Shown here piece after piece: positions 33,321-44,500 of a stretch of 64,000 nt of DNA (position 1 is its first letter; each line of letters starts with the position of its first letter). The notes below the pieces were generated by a model, which searched no databases, was not told the origin of the DNA, and was given only the letters and a program-made list of their open reading frames with translations. Made by a program: the position numbers and the translations under genes. Source of the stretch: Ypsolopha sequella (Eukaryota; Arthropoda; Insecta; Lepidoptera; Ypsolophidae); contig OW203992.1 of NCBI GenBank assembly GCA_934047225.1, positions 11,025,501-11,089,500 on the forward strand. Direction: 5' to 3'.

Positions 33321-35271
33321 TGCTATTTTTTATAAGCGAGAATAATTTCCTAATATAAAGTTTTTCTTTTTTTTTTTCGTAATTTTTTACTTTATCAATC
33401 GAGTCATTTTCGGATGATGCTCGAAAGAGGCGCCCCCTATCGGTGTAGCAGTTATCTTTGCTAGGTTGGTTTTAGTACAAAAGTAATGTTCCCTTAAAAA
33501 AGCTTTTGCTGTTCATACTTGCTTTTATCATATACTAAGTATTACTAAGTATTTCTACGTATAGACCGACACCTCAAATACATCAAGGCGTAGCAAATTT
33601 TTTACGCGCCCTTACGACGCTAGATGTCGCCAAGTGTTGCAAATAAGCATAATTTGTTTGAAAGTAAACTGCAAGCACAGATAGTATAATACTAGGCTGC
33701 AAGTAAACTCTCATGGTTACCAAATAAACATGTGGCTGTAATAGTTTTGCTTAGAAAAATCAGACGGCGCTAAGTTGGCAACACTAACAGTGAATATATC
33801 AGCGCCATCTATTATTGAAGTGGGAATTATTTTTGTGTTACGTGACATTATTGTGCCCTAGCGTCACCAATCGGTCTTTTTTAGCATCGTGTTCGTTAGA
33901 GGATTTAGCAACGCCATCTAGATTTCGTTAGAATTTTACGCCTTTTTTGTGGCTAACTGATATATAGGAACTGCTAGAATACGTGATTTATATAAAAACG
34001 GCTCACCTCAATACGTGTTATGATCGGAAAAGCCGACCAGTTTCAGCAGATTTAGACTGCCTTCATCTGGGTGAGTAAAGACGTTTACTCCTCAAGTCTC
34101 ATTTAATTCTATAATTGCTAGAATACGTAGTAATACTTAGTCTATGCTATTATTGAGTATAATAAGAATGACCTTCGCGTCACCTTTTGAGTACATTACA
34201 GCATACCGAACCCACATCGACATCGGTATTGTAATTTTATTAACAAAAACACTTTTAAAAGTGTAGTCCCGGAACCGGAAGTGTCCAGTTTAGCGAACCT
34301 TAAACTTATTTAAGAAAGTCGTTGTACCTACAGCCTTTCTCTTAGGTCCTATCCGATGCGTAGAATTTCATATTTTTTAACTCAAAGAGTTTTGATGGCA
34401 TTTTCCTGAAAGTTTTCTTTAAAACGGTATTCATCCGAAGACCTAACGTAATGTTGGCTACACACAAATGTGCTTTGAAATCTCGGCTGCCTTCAAAGTT
34501 TTAATATGCAGTACGTCCCGCTTATACCTGGCCGTTCTAAGAACTTTCCCTACTAACAAAGCTTCTTGGTTTCCGAATATTCTTGGCGATGAATTTATGT
34601 CAGAATTAAACTTTTCGAAGGGGATTTTTGGTCTAGATTACCGATTTGTCTGATTTTCCAAGGCTAAGAAGTTCACGACTTTAAAGCCGTCGATTTCTGC
34701 TTGGACGTTACAAAGTTTCCGTATAAGTAAATGTTACAGAAAATGTGTAAGGGTAGTGAGAAATTTCAAACAAAACTTATGCGGGATATCCCAGGTAAGG
34801 AAACAAAGAGGAATATTCGCTTTTCTGTAGAACAAACGCATACCTGACTGTTGTGTTCTTTCAGATATGCTGAACAAATTTTAGAGCGCCTTGCAAGAGA
34901 GCTGCAAATTTGAATTTATGTACTTTTTACTTTGAAATTGGTGCATCCTGTTTACTACGTAATAGAACAAGCTCTTGTCTTTCTTGTAACAACCGTATTT
35001 ACTACGGGTTTTTTATGAAAAGTTGTATTAGCTTTTCAAATTAATAATGTTTACAATTCCGTTTCGTTCACTAAGAATTCTAGCAAATTGCGTAAAATGG
35101 ATGCTCACAACATGCTTACAACGGTAACAGTGCTTACAGTACAACACAATTTACAGCGCGGGGAATGCTTTTTTTGCGTGTGGATAACATTGACAGGGGG
35201 CGCAGCTGTGAAACAAGCGTTAGTTTCGATTTTGGCCACGACCAATTCACGCGGCAAAAGAGCCTTGTATA
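33321..35271. other. Unique stretch with clustered CGCCATCT-type motifs
   Basis: GGCGCCCCCTA near 33431, TAGATGTCGCC near 33621, GCGCCATCTA near 33802 and ACGCCATCTAG near 33911 fall within 500 bp. A short dispersed block (ACGGCTCAC…GACTGCCTTCATCTGG) lies at 34000-34080. No gene was found. Confidence 0.4.
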
Positions 35272-35424
35272 GTTCGCGAAACCGATCAATCTCGAACTGA
35301 GTGTGATTTCAAAATTACCAATGTTTATTACTGCTTTAGGCGAAAATTATCTTTACACAAACGCTATTAGCTGTAAAATTTTCAATTTATCACACTCAGT
35401 TCGGAGGTGATAGGTTTCGCGAAC
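35272..35424. mobile_element. 153-bp TIR element (MITE)
   Basis: GTTCGCGAAACCGATCAATC at the left and its near inverse at the right give 36-bp arms ending in GAACTGAGTGTGAT. It has no coding frame, and the target duplication is undetermined. Confidence 0.8.
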
Positions 35425-36238
35425 AGTTCTAAGTCTGAACCACGTTTGTAAATGTATACGAAAGAGCAAGTAGCATGGAAAGATGTTATATCTATGGCAC
35501 GTGCTAGGAGTACTAGAGTAGGCAGATATATATTAACATCTCATTTCGTATAGTATAACCCCTTTCGGATACATGTTATGTCGACACCACGGGAGGCAAA
35601 GTGGGAAAAATTCGTACTTGCCAAATGCGGGCTACAAAAGCTTACCAAAACCATAATTTTCCCTACCAGTTTACCATTAATTAGATATTTTTGAAGACCC
35701 CAATATTTAAGAAACTGATTCACTCATTCAGAGAGTGCAGTGCCCTCCCGCCTCCTCCCTTTATAAACAGAAATTGTGTTTGCCAGCGGGGGTGAGCTCC
35801 CATAATATGAAAATATGGCTTAGTACAAAGAAATCGTCCATTTAATTTGCATTAGTACGCTCGCTTGAGTAATAAAGTACATACCGATGTTTTTGCATAA
35901 TGCATTTTAATATGCACTTTTTAGAGTTTTTTCGAAATAGGAAAACCTTACAGATTTCTTTATTGGTGAGAAGATTACAAACAAAAGTTGACTCAATGAA
36001 CGGTTTTCTGGTTGTTTTTTTTTTCTTAGATCTTACCTTTGCCCCAGATGGCGTTTTCCATGTCACCATAGATAAATGTGTTTCGTAGCAATCAATGTCA
36101 TGTCAAAGTGGTTTTTCGTTTGTTTGGAATCAGTGCAAATTTTGTCTTTGATTCTGTTGCTAAAGAATACGACAGTGACATCTAGGAATATTATTTAACA
36201 CTAAATTTGACATAAGGAAAAACGCTCATTTGTAAGTG

Positions 36239-37717
36239 GTCGCTGTTATACTATATTTGTTTAGGTATTTAAAGAAAGGTAAACAAGGTTGCAATTGTAC
36301 CGTACTCATTTGATAAAAATATTAATTATATTATTAAGGTTAATGTGCAGATAACTTAGCAGTCTAAAATGAATATGTTTTTATGTAGATTTTACGTAAT
36401 TAAAATAAAAATATTCTGTGTATAGAAAGGCGACTATAAAAGACCTTAAAGTAGTCACAATGTAATAGGTCCGTTTTGACATATGTCATCGCAACGTATC
36501 TATGGATGTGAACCATGCAAATCGGTAACTATGTCAACCGATTCTCACGAGAAATCGATTCAAAATATTATGAGTTTGTTATCGTTTGAAATATTTTCAA
36601 GTTTATTGGTTATAATTTCCAGAATAAACATAATTGCCAAAGTCAACGTGAAAGAAAATATAAACAGTTCAAAAGTAAAGCCTAAAGTCACAAGAAAAAA
36701 ACACTAAAAACAAACGGGAGCACAACGACTTCCAATATGGTGATAGAAAGATATTTCGGGTGCTAAAACCAGCTTTTAATTTTTTTTCTCTACGAAAAGA
36801 ATCTGAAATGGAAATTCTTACGTGCCAGTAATATTTTGTAATGTTGTACTTCACTGACCTCAAATTAGATAGAGGTCTGAGCGTTGATAGATATAAAATA
36901 CTGGCCAGTAAGAAAAATATGTAGGCTTCAAGATGAAAAAATTGCTCCATGCCTTATAAAAAAAAAATACTGCCATATTTCTTACCAGCCAATCTGTCTA
37001 TTGATAGAATGATTTATGGAAAACTGCCTGTAAACCAATTCATTAATAAAAAAAATGGGACTTTAAGCAATAAATGCATATTTTTTATATATATTTTTTT
37101 TGTTTTTGTAAACTATAAGTTTAAAAGCTAAGTGGTATGTAACATTATTTAGTACAATTATTATATTATATTTTTCGGTATACGCGACAACGTTACAAAT
37201 ACATGCAAATGTTCATATCTAAAAAGTTCATATTTGCAAAAAAAAAAAAGGAAATTTAAACTTGGCTTTTTGTGTACTGGTCTCACAAAAGCTAACTACA
37301 GATCATTATAATTATTTTATCAATATTAAAACAAGTTAATTATTTTCACGTGGAATCGAATTGAGTCCGTGAAATTAGGCGATTATCTGGTTACAACACT
37401 ATTATTAAGAAAAAATTGACTGAGAATGTAACTGTTTTTGAGATATTGTGTAGTAATTCAAAATTGCATTTTATTTTGGAATAAGCGTGAAAATAGTACT
37501 TGAAATATGTTCCGCGATAATTAAAAAACGTTTATTTATTTTCTTTAAACCCAATAATTTAATAATTATTTATTAACAGTTTCATTTATTACATGTAAAG
37601 TTATATTCTATGGTCGTTCTTATCTGTCAAAACGGGCCTCTTATTTTGTGGCAACTGTAACTTCGGTTTGTTTACCTTTCTTTAAATACCTAAAAAAATA
37701 TAGTATAGACGGTGTTA
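36239..37717. mobile_element. Outer TIR element hosting TA-element copy 1
   Basis: TATACTATATTTGTTTAGGT and AAAGAAAGGTAAACAA at 36244-36289 return inverted at 37667-37711 with very few changes. Removing the nested element at 36449-37657 leaves a MITE of about 270 bp. Confidence 0.68.
36449..37657 (+). mobile_element. 1.2-kb TA-flanked TIR element G, copy 1
   Basis: It is bounded by TA on both sides. The ends are AAGTAGTCACAATGTAATAG and, inverted, CAGTTGCCACAAAATAAGAG, converging on the shared block CCGTTTTGACA. That gives about 35 bp of imperfect TIR. The interior is AT-rich with no transposase. A second copy in inverse orientation at 39529-44683 is nearly identical: a 93-codon frame within both translates identically. 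The TA target suggests a Tc1/mariner relative. Confidence 0.82.
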
Positions 37718-37769
37718 ATTGATGTGACACCACTCTTCACCACCGTTTTGTAAAAGAATCTCTGTTTAT

Positions 37770-38115
37770 CATCCATCAACCCGTATTCGTCCACTGCTGG
37801 ACATAGGTCACCTCCATATTACGCCACTCTTGGCGGTCCTCAGTCATCCTCATCCAGCCGCCACCCGCAACGTAATTCAGATCGTCAGTCCATCGGGCAC
37901 GAGGGCAGCGCTACGCTTTGCTGTACGTTGTATCCATTCCAATGCCTTACGGCTCCAACGGCCATCACGTCGCGTCGGGGAAAAATATGGCCAGTCCACT
38001 GCCATCTCAACTTACTGATTCGGCAGGCTATGTCGGTCACCTTAGATCTCCTTTCGATTTGTTTATATCTACTAATAAAGTAGTAAAAAACACGTGTCTG
38101 TACAGTGGAGATCAC
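37770..38115 (-). pseudogene. RTE-type LINE C-terminal fragment
   Basis: On the minus strand the frame gives TDIACRISKLRWQWTGHIF, then, after a gap and frame slips, an RWTDDL block, GGWMRM, EDRQEW and finally YVQQWT. This series of blocks is the C-terminal region of RTE LINEs common in Lepidoptera. The 3' end carries the familiar CCAGCAGTGGAC. It is frame-damaged and 5'-truncated. Confidence 0.88.
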
Positions 38116-38629
38116 ATCAAGCTATACACATTGGAATTTGTACCTATCTTTTAATACCTTCACTATAGGGGATAATATAGACTGCAAGTGTATAGCTTGA
38201 TGTAATCTCAACTGTACATTGGATATTTTTGCAAAATTTCAAATAAAATGGGTAATTAGTATTGTGCTAAGGCCAAAACTATAGTTTAGTTTTAATTTAA
38301 AGTATTTATTTATTGGGAAACAAACAGTTTTCTTATCACACAAATACAATCAAAAATAGCTAAAATACAAAACCAAAAACGTTTTCACATACATCTTAGT
38401 ACTAAAATTAATGCAAGGAATTATTTTACAACAACAAAAGTTACTAATTATTTTAAAACACACAACAAGCTACTTGAACCAGAGAAATAATGAGAATAAA
38501 AAAAAATGTTTTTTTCATTCAAATTTGATTAAAGTTACATCTAATTGCTTAAATAAATTAAAATAAACATTGAAATAGAGAGTAAAATAAATATTATAAT
38601 AATAATAAGAGGTATATCGTCACGACATG
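38116..38629. other. AT-rich non-coding stretch
   Basis: A small inverted pair (CACATCAAGCTATACA at 38112 against TGTATAGCTTGATGTAATC near 38190) is present. Nothing else was recognised. Confidence 0.4.
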
Positions 38630-38975
38630 AATCCCCGAGGGGTTGACAGAGGTGTTCCCAGTGTGAACTGTGAAAAGTAAGTCGCAGTCGTTACTCGATA
38701 CACCTGCGTTTCACCGACGATTATTACGTCCAAACGTCATGGGTAATAATCCCTGTAATAAGCCCTCTCGCCGTATTTTGGACACAAATACACGCTTTTT
38801 AGGGCATGTAGGTTTCCTTACGATGTTTTCTTTCACCGTTCAGCAAATGTTAAGTAAAAACAAATACTATGGACATAAATTCCTAAAAACTCATTTGTGG
38901 ATGCTTGACCGGGGATCGAACCTAGGTCTCAAGACTTGAGGGGTCAGCGTTCAACCCTGAGCTACCGCCGCTTTT
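38630..38975 (-). mobile_element. tRNA-derived SINE, copy 2
   Basis: The minus-strand head GCGGCGGTAGCTCAGG with B-box GGTTCGATCCC is followed by the same body and CCCTCGGGGATTCATG tail as copy 1. The head has weak acceptor pairing, so it is not a functional tRNA. Confidence 0.87.
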
Positions 38976-39310
38976 TAAAATAACTAACAAATTCTAAAAT
39001 CCCTTAGCGGATGTCTACGCCATACTAGGGACTATGGCTCAATTTTCATGTTCCTAGGTCCCGGTTTGGTCTATTGCCTATCTAGATCAGTCAGTCAGTC
39101 AAGGTATTTTATGGTATATAGACGAAGTGACGAGTGCAAGGACTCAATTGTTATCTGTGAGCAAGCAATAGCTGTCCTCTTATTGTGAACTTCCACTATC
39201 TTGCAGAAGTAGCCGGGGCCAACGCATATGAGACACAAATAGTGGCCCTAGGATATCTGAACAGGATTCCTCAGGTTAAGCAAGCCAAATACCCAACCAC
39301 TAAGCCTGAA

Positions 39311-39447
39311 TAGTATTTTGTGCAACTGTGACATAATATGTGAGACATTATGGGATACGAGTGCTTGTTTACGAACGAAGTGAGTTTCGTAATGGTTTTG
39401 CACGAGTTTCCCAATGTCTAATTATATTCAGTTGCACACAATACTTT
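39311..39447. mobile_element. TIR/hairpin element
   Basis: TAGTATTTTGTGCAACTG at the left is inverted at the right (CAGTTGCACACAATACT), with a central hairpin CGAACGAAGTGAGTTTCG. It resembles the hairpin heads of repeat B in style but not in sequence. Confidence 0.7.
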
Positions 39448-40557
39448 ATCTACGACCATCAAAAACGATTTCACAAAAAATGAGAAAAAGAACACTCGTC
39501 ATGCTGTGTCATGAAATTAGTGGAATTACAGTTGCCACAAAATAAGAGGCCCGTTTTGACAGATAAGAACGACCATAGAATATAACTTTACATGTAATAA
39601 ATGAAACTGTTAATAAATAATTATTAAATTATTGGGTTTAAAGAAAATAAATAAACGTTTTTTAATTATCACGGAACATATTTCAAGTACTATTTTCACG
39701 CTTATTCCAAAATAAAATGCAATTTTGAATTACTACACAATATCTCAAAAACAGTTACATTCTCAGTCAATTTTTTCTTAATAATAGTGTTGTAACCAGA
39801 TAATCGCCTAATTTCACGGACTCAATTCGATTCCACGTGAAAATAATTAACTTGTTTTAATATTGATAAAATAATTATAATGATCTGTAGTTAGCTTTTG
39901 TGAGACCAGTACACAAAAAGCCAAGTTTAAATTTCCTTTTTTTTTTTGCAAATATGAACTTTTTAGATATGAACATTTGCATGTATTTGTAACGTTGTCG
40001 CGTATACCGAAAAATATAATATAATAATTGTACTAAATAATGTTACATACCACTTAGCTTTTAAACTTATAGTTTACAAAAACAAAAAAAATATATATAA
40101 AAAATATGCATTTATTGCTTAAAGTCCCATTTTTTTATTAATGAATTGGTTTACAGGCAGTTTTCCATAAATCATTCTATCAATAGACAGATTGGCTGGT
40201 AAGAAATATGGCAGTATTTTTTTTTTATAAGGCATGGAGCAATTTTTTCATCTTGAAGCCTACATATTTTTCTTACTGGCCAGTATTTTATATCTATCAA
40301 CGCTCAGACCTCTATCTAATTTGAGGTCAGTGAAGTACAACATTACAAAATATTACTGGCACGTAAGAATTTCCATTTCAGATTCTTTTCGTAGAGAAAA
40401 AAAATTAAAAGCTGGTTTTAGCACCCGAAATATCTTTCTATCACCATATTGGAAGTCGTTGTGCTCCCGTTTGTTTTTAGTGTTTTTTTCTTGTGACTTT
40501 AGGCTTTACTTTTGAACTGTTTATATTTTCTTTCACGTTGACTTTGGCAATTATGTT

Positions 40558-40993
40558 TGTAGCCGCTGGCTACAGGAAATGCAGAGATGATGAAAGAGGA
40601 TGGATGGGTTGACATGAGAGAAGAAAAAGATTGTGGGTAAACTGACTGACCTTTTATGATGTCTGTGGACGGGCCGACGGGAGATGCGGTGACGTGCTGA
40701 GCCTTCTTGTTGGCTAGTTGAGCTGGCGTCTGTGCAGGGATGTATTGAATGTTCTGGTTTGAGTGATGTACACAGCACTTGTATTAACACTACACTTTAG
40801 GTACGCGATATTGTTTGTGCTGACGCGAATGTCTATTGTTTAGAGCTGTCGGCTGCGCGGGCGCGCGCGCGTGCGCCTTGAGAGGCTCGTCGATCCGAAC
40901 AGACCGAGCGAGCGGCGGTCAGCGCAGGACTCGATTCCGTCGCGAGTCACCCTTTCTGCGCATGCGCTGACGTCACGCTTTTTAGCGTGAACA
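40558..40993 (-). repeat. LTR (3' LTR of the minus-strand element)
   Basis: The repeat begins TGTAGCCGCTGG and ends AGCGTGAACA on the plus strand, so it has TG…CA ends. It matches 44065-44500 with about two substitutions. It contains a GC-alternating run near 40857-40875 and a short palindrome, TTCACGCTAAAAAGCGTGA, at the minus-strand start. Confidence 0.95.
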
Positions 40994-41644
40994 TCCTGGG
41001 GGGGCCGGGGCTGCGGCTCCATGGGCTGTGTCCAGATCCACAACTTGGATCACTCCATCCCTGCCAGGCATTGTGCGGAGAATTCTCCCCAACTTCCATT
41101 GGAGCGGAGGCAGGTCATCCTCTTTGATGAGGACCAGTTCACCCACTTGAGGAGGGGAAGAAGGGGAGAGCTATTTGGAGCGGGTTTGCAGGGTATGGAG
41201 GTAGGATCTGGACCAGAGAGTCAAAAAACGCTGAGAGAGCGCTTGAATGAGTTGAAACCGTTTAAGAGCAGATATGGGTCTGTCGTCAAAAGACTGCTCA
41301 GGTAGAGCGGTGAGCGGACGACCAATAATGAAATGTCCGGCCGTGAGAGGTTCAAAGTCCGTAGGGTCGGATGAAATCGGGCAGAGGGTTCTTGAGTTGA
41401 GTATTATTTCGTGCAGAGCGCCGAACCAAGTTATGTGCTGATTCGCGAGCTTGTGAGTGATTGCATCATAGTTTGTGCCGCAGTCTGAGCGAATGAGAAC
41501 TGGAGTACCGCGACGTGAGATAAAACCTAACAGGGCTCGTGCTGAGTGAAATTGACCATGTACGTCTGCTATTATTGGTGTGTTAGTGACGTTCACTACA
41601 CGTTGTGCGGAGTTACAAGAATTCTCTGTTGGAGCTGGAGTCAT
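40982..41644 (-). pseudogene. BEL/Pao pol C-terminus (integrase region), deleted
   Basis: The frame includes FISRRGTPVLIRSDCGTNY, which holds the second Asp of the DDE triad. Then come LNSRTLCPISSDPTDFEPLT, GHFIIGRPL and an LHTLQ block. An in-frame TAG follows, where the family usually has Trp. The same frame continues with VGELVLIKEDDLPPLQWKLG and runs to a stop inside the LTR. Between the SDCG block and the NSR block the segment that should hold the catalytic Glu is missing, so the integrase cannot be active. The region upstream of 41644 is minisatellite. Confidence 0.88.
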
Positions 41645-41735
41645 TGAGTGAAAATGAACTGAGTGTGTATGTGATGAGTGTGTGTGTGATGACTGAGTGC
41701 TGGTTTCATAGAGTGAAAATGAGCTGAATGTGTAT

Positions 41736-41940
41736 CTGATGAGTGAATGTGTGAGTGAAAATGAGCTGAGTGTGTCTATATGTGCTGATTGAATGTGTGA
41801 GTGAAAATGAGCTGAGTGTGTATGTGCTGATTGAATGTGTGAGTGAAAATGAGCTGAGTGTGTATGTGCTGATTGAATGTGTGAGTGAAAATGAGTTGAG
41901 TGTGTATGTGCTGATTGAATGTGTGATGAGTGTGACTATA
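41736..41940. repeat. 42-bp minisatellite inside the LTR element
   Basis: Units containing GTGAGTGAAAATGAGCTGAG and TGTATGTGCTGATTGAATGT repeat four to five times, with partial units from about 41640. As 42 is a multiple of three, it yields a spurious 14-residue repeat protein in the plus frame. Confidence 0.88.
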
Positions 41941-41989
41941 TGTGAAAATGAGTTATTAAAAACTTGAGCGCTACCAACTCCAACGTGCG

Positions 41990-43076
41990 GATAGCTTGTA
42001 ACTTGCGCGGGCCGAAATAACAAAGGCTATGTTCAAACGGAACACGGAAAATAAACACGACAGAGAGAAAAAAAAAAAATATTTTTTTTTTTAAACAACC
42101 TGTATATGAGCTGATACACCAACTTGGAACACCCTATATGTGTACCATAAACAATAAAAGCAGAGATGAGATGAAAAAACAAAAAAAAAATTTACTATAA
42201 AAAGCAGACAATATCAGGATAAAACTGTTCGGCAATATATTACTGCAACACAAGATTACCGTGATTACAAGATTACAATCGACAAGGCTTGTTCACTCTT
42301 ATGTTATTATGCTACTTCCCGCTTACACGAAGCTAAATGCTATTCTATTTATATAATAAAATACCTAGCCGAAATCGGATCTAAATGAGCGGACAAACTA
42401 ATGATGAAATCACGCTTTAGTAATATACGTAATACGTATGTATATGCACGAAATAAAGCGAATTTATACTCTCACAAAAAATATCTCGCAAGATACGAGA
42501 ACTATCTTTGACAGTGGGTAGATTTGCACCTCTTCGCGCGATAGAAAACAAAGTGAAGTGTAGGTACTCAAAACGTTGTAACACGATATGAAACTAAAAT
42601 GTGAACTATGTATTTACGAGCAAAGTTGAATCACTTCGAGAACATTTGAAAAGATTGGGTCGGGAATTACATGTAAAAAATGTTGAGCAAAATGCTGACT
42701 TTGAGTTTAATTAATTTTACGTATGGGGTTTATAAGGGCTGATAATTAATCCCTGGAAGTGACGGGGGGGGTTTAATAAAGAAATATAGTGGACTGTAAT
42801 AAACAATTGGGCCGAATGGATATAATTATATTATCTGAGCTGAACAATAATTACAACCGTGATGAAAATGAGTTATTCTGTAAAGGGGCGGGGGGGGGGG
42901 GCCGGTTCTATACCGATAAATGGAATTTTCCAGGCGGCGGTTCCAATTACCTACCCGCAATAGGTATTCGAGACCACAAAATATTTTTTTTTTTTGCCGG
43001 GAAAGGGGGCAAAATATGTAACCGGGTGAAAATGGACTGTAAATCGACGGGGGCTGATATAAACCAAAAATTTTCT
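41990..43076. other. Unassigned interior of the LTR element
   Basis: This part is AT-rich with G-runs near 42890. Diverged GAAAATGAGTTATT-like units in it may be remnants of the leader repeats. No gag, RT or protease motif is seen on either strand. Confidence 0.5.
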
Positions 43077-43202
43077 TGGATTGAAAATGGACTGTAACAA
43101 ATCGACGGGGGCTGGTTCAGTAACGGTTTGAAGGGCCAAAATTGTGAAAATGGACTGTAAGGACCAGAATTCGATCCGGCCGAAGGACCAAAAATGTAGC
43201 CG
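43077..43202 (-). repeat. Leader duplicate with second primer-site-like sequence
   Basis: This matches 43944-44072 almost exactly, including CGACGGGGGCTGGTTCAG, the GAAAATGGACTGTAA units, a primer-site-like TTCGATCCGGCCGAAGGACC and the first bases of an LTR (TGTAGCCG). Similarity stops there. The element therefore holds two leaders and a residual LTR edge, which suggests recombination between two copies. Confidence 0.8.
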
Positions 43203-43743
43203 TTTCATGACAACCTGACTATACAATGTTGCCATTTAATGTGAAGTGAAAATTACGCCCTTATTAGTTGTTTTGTTGAAGTAGCTTATATATATAAGTT
43301 TTATTTACATATTTCTAAAGTTATTGTTACAATTCTATAAAATTACGAGTTAGCCAAATGTAGTAACGTTAAATAAATTAACATGTATTCTTTATTAGTA
43401 GGTACGTTCGGTTACACATTCAAAAACACAACTATTAGAAATCACATAAAATATGTCTCAAACCGATCGAATGAGCTTTTCTGCTTGGACGATGTTCAAT
43501 TTCCAGCAATAATTAACATTTAGATCTAATTGGTATTTCTCTGCACAAAATAAATTAGGTAAGTAACTTCGACCATAAAAACTAACAAAATCTAAATACA
43601 GTGAAGACTGAGTCGTAGATATTATGAATTATATAATTTTTTTATTAGTAGTAATAAGAACGGAGGCATTGATTGCAAGAAATACTAACTTATTCAGATA
43701 TTCTTTAAAATGGAGTCTTGAAAAGTTGGGATTTTCTTGCTTC

Positions 43744-43943
43744 AATGCCAATATCCAACGCCTGTTGTGTAGATCGATTTAGTTGCGTGAATCAGTAGAG
43801 GATGGTAGATTCTCGCCCTCAACTTTGTTGCGAGTGGCCTGGATGTAGGCCTCTCGCAACAAAGTTGAGGGCGAGAATCTACCATCCTCTACTGATTCAC
43901 GCAACTAAATCGATCTACACAACAGGCGTTGGATATTGGCATT
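43744..43943. repeat. Perfect palindrome, 91-bp arms, 18-bp spacer
   Basis: The arms 43744-43834 and 43853-43943 are exact inverses, from AATGCCAATATCC inwards to GTTGCGAG. The spacer is TGGCCTGGATGTAGGCCT. It borders the second leader repeat exactly. Confidence 0.95.
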
Positions 43944-44043
43944 TCTTGGATTGAAAATGGACTGTAACAAATCGACGGGGGCTGGTTCAGTAACGGTTTG
44001 AAGGGCCAAAATTGTGAAAATGGACTGTAAGGACCAGAATTCG

Positions 44044-44061
44044 ATCCGGCTCGAAGGACCA
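44044..44061 (-). promoter_or_regulatory. Primer-binding site, tRNA-Tyr type
   Basis: On the minus strand TGGTCCTTCGAGCCGGAT follows the LTR after three bases. It is complementary to a tRNA 3' end of the form …CGGCTCGAAGGACCA, which I recall as the insect tRNA-Tyr acceptor. The extended plus-strand match includes TTCGATCCGGCTCGAAGGA. Confidence 0.75.
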
Positions 44062-44064
44062 AAA

Positions 44065-44500
44065 TGTAGCCGCTGGCTACAGGAAATGCAGAGATGATGA
44101 AAGAGGATGGATGGGTTGACATGAGAGAAGAAAAAGATTGTGGGTAAACTGACTGACCTTTGATGATGTCTGTGGACGGGCCGACGGGAGATGCGGTGAC
44201 GTGCTGAGCCTTCTTGTTGGCTAGTTGAGCTGGCGTCTGTGCAGGGATGTATTGAATGTCCTGGTTTGAGTGATGTACACAGCACTTGTATTAACACTAC
44301 ACTTTAGGTACGCGATATTGTTTGTGCTGACGCGAATGTCTATTGTTTAGAGCTGTCGGCTGCGCGGGCGCGCGCGCGTGCGCCTTGAGAGGCTCGTCGA
44401 TCCGAACAGACCGAGCGAGCGGCGGTCAGCGCAGGACTCGATTCCGTCGCGAGTCACCCTTTCTGCGCATGCGCTGACGTCACGCTTTTTAGCGTGAACA
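44065..44500 (-). repeat. LTR (5' LTR of the minus-strand element)
   Basis: It is the direct repeat of 40558-40993, with the same length. As the 5' LTR it should hold the promoter for minus-strand transcription. It is followed on the minus strand by three bases and the primer-binding site. Confidence 0.95.

Larger units (their letters stand above)
40558..44500 (-). mobile_element. BEL/Pao-type LTR retrotransposon, internally deleted
   Basis: Two 436-bp direct repeats flank 3.07 kb. The target duplication is ATGTT (40553-40557 and 44501-44505), and the unfilled site is visible in TA-element copy 1. The coding strand is minus: a BEL/Pao integrase and C-terminal frame abuts the left LTR, and a tRNA-Tyr-type primer site abuts the right LTR. 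Gag, protease, RT and RNase H are absent. The interior is instead filled with a minisatellite, leader repeats and unassigned DNA. The LTRs differ at about two sites, so the insertion is recent. The copy cannot move on its own. Confidence 0.9.

Noticed and set aside
40234..40515. Identical 93-codon frames in the two 1.2-kb elements
   Set aside because: The peptide resembles no transposase or known family, and the identity simply reflects the near-identical DNA of a non-autonomous element.
40994..41016. A polypurine tract next to the 3' LTR
   Set aside because: On the coding (minus) strand the bases before the LTR are C-rich, not purine-rich, so no tract is claimed.
41770..41967. A protein with 14-residue repeats
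   Set aside because: It is the translation of the 42-bp minisatellite inside a dead LTR element, with no start or promoter context.
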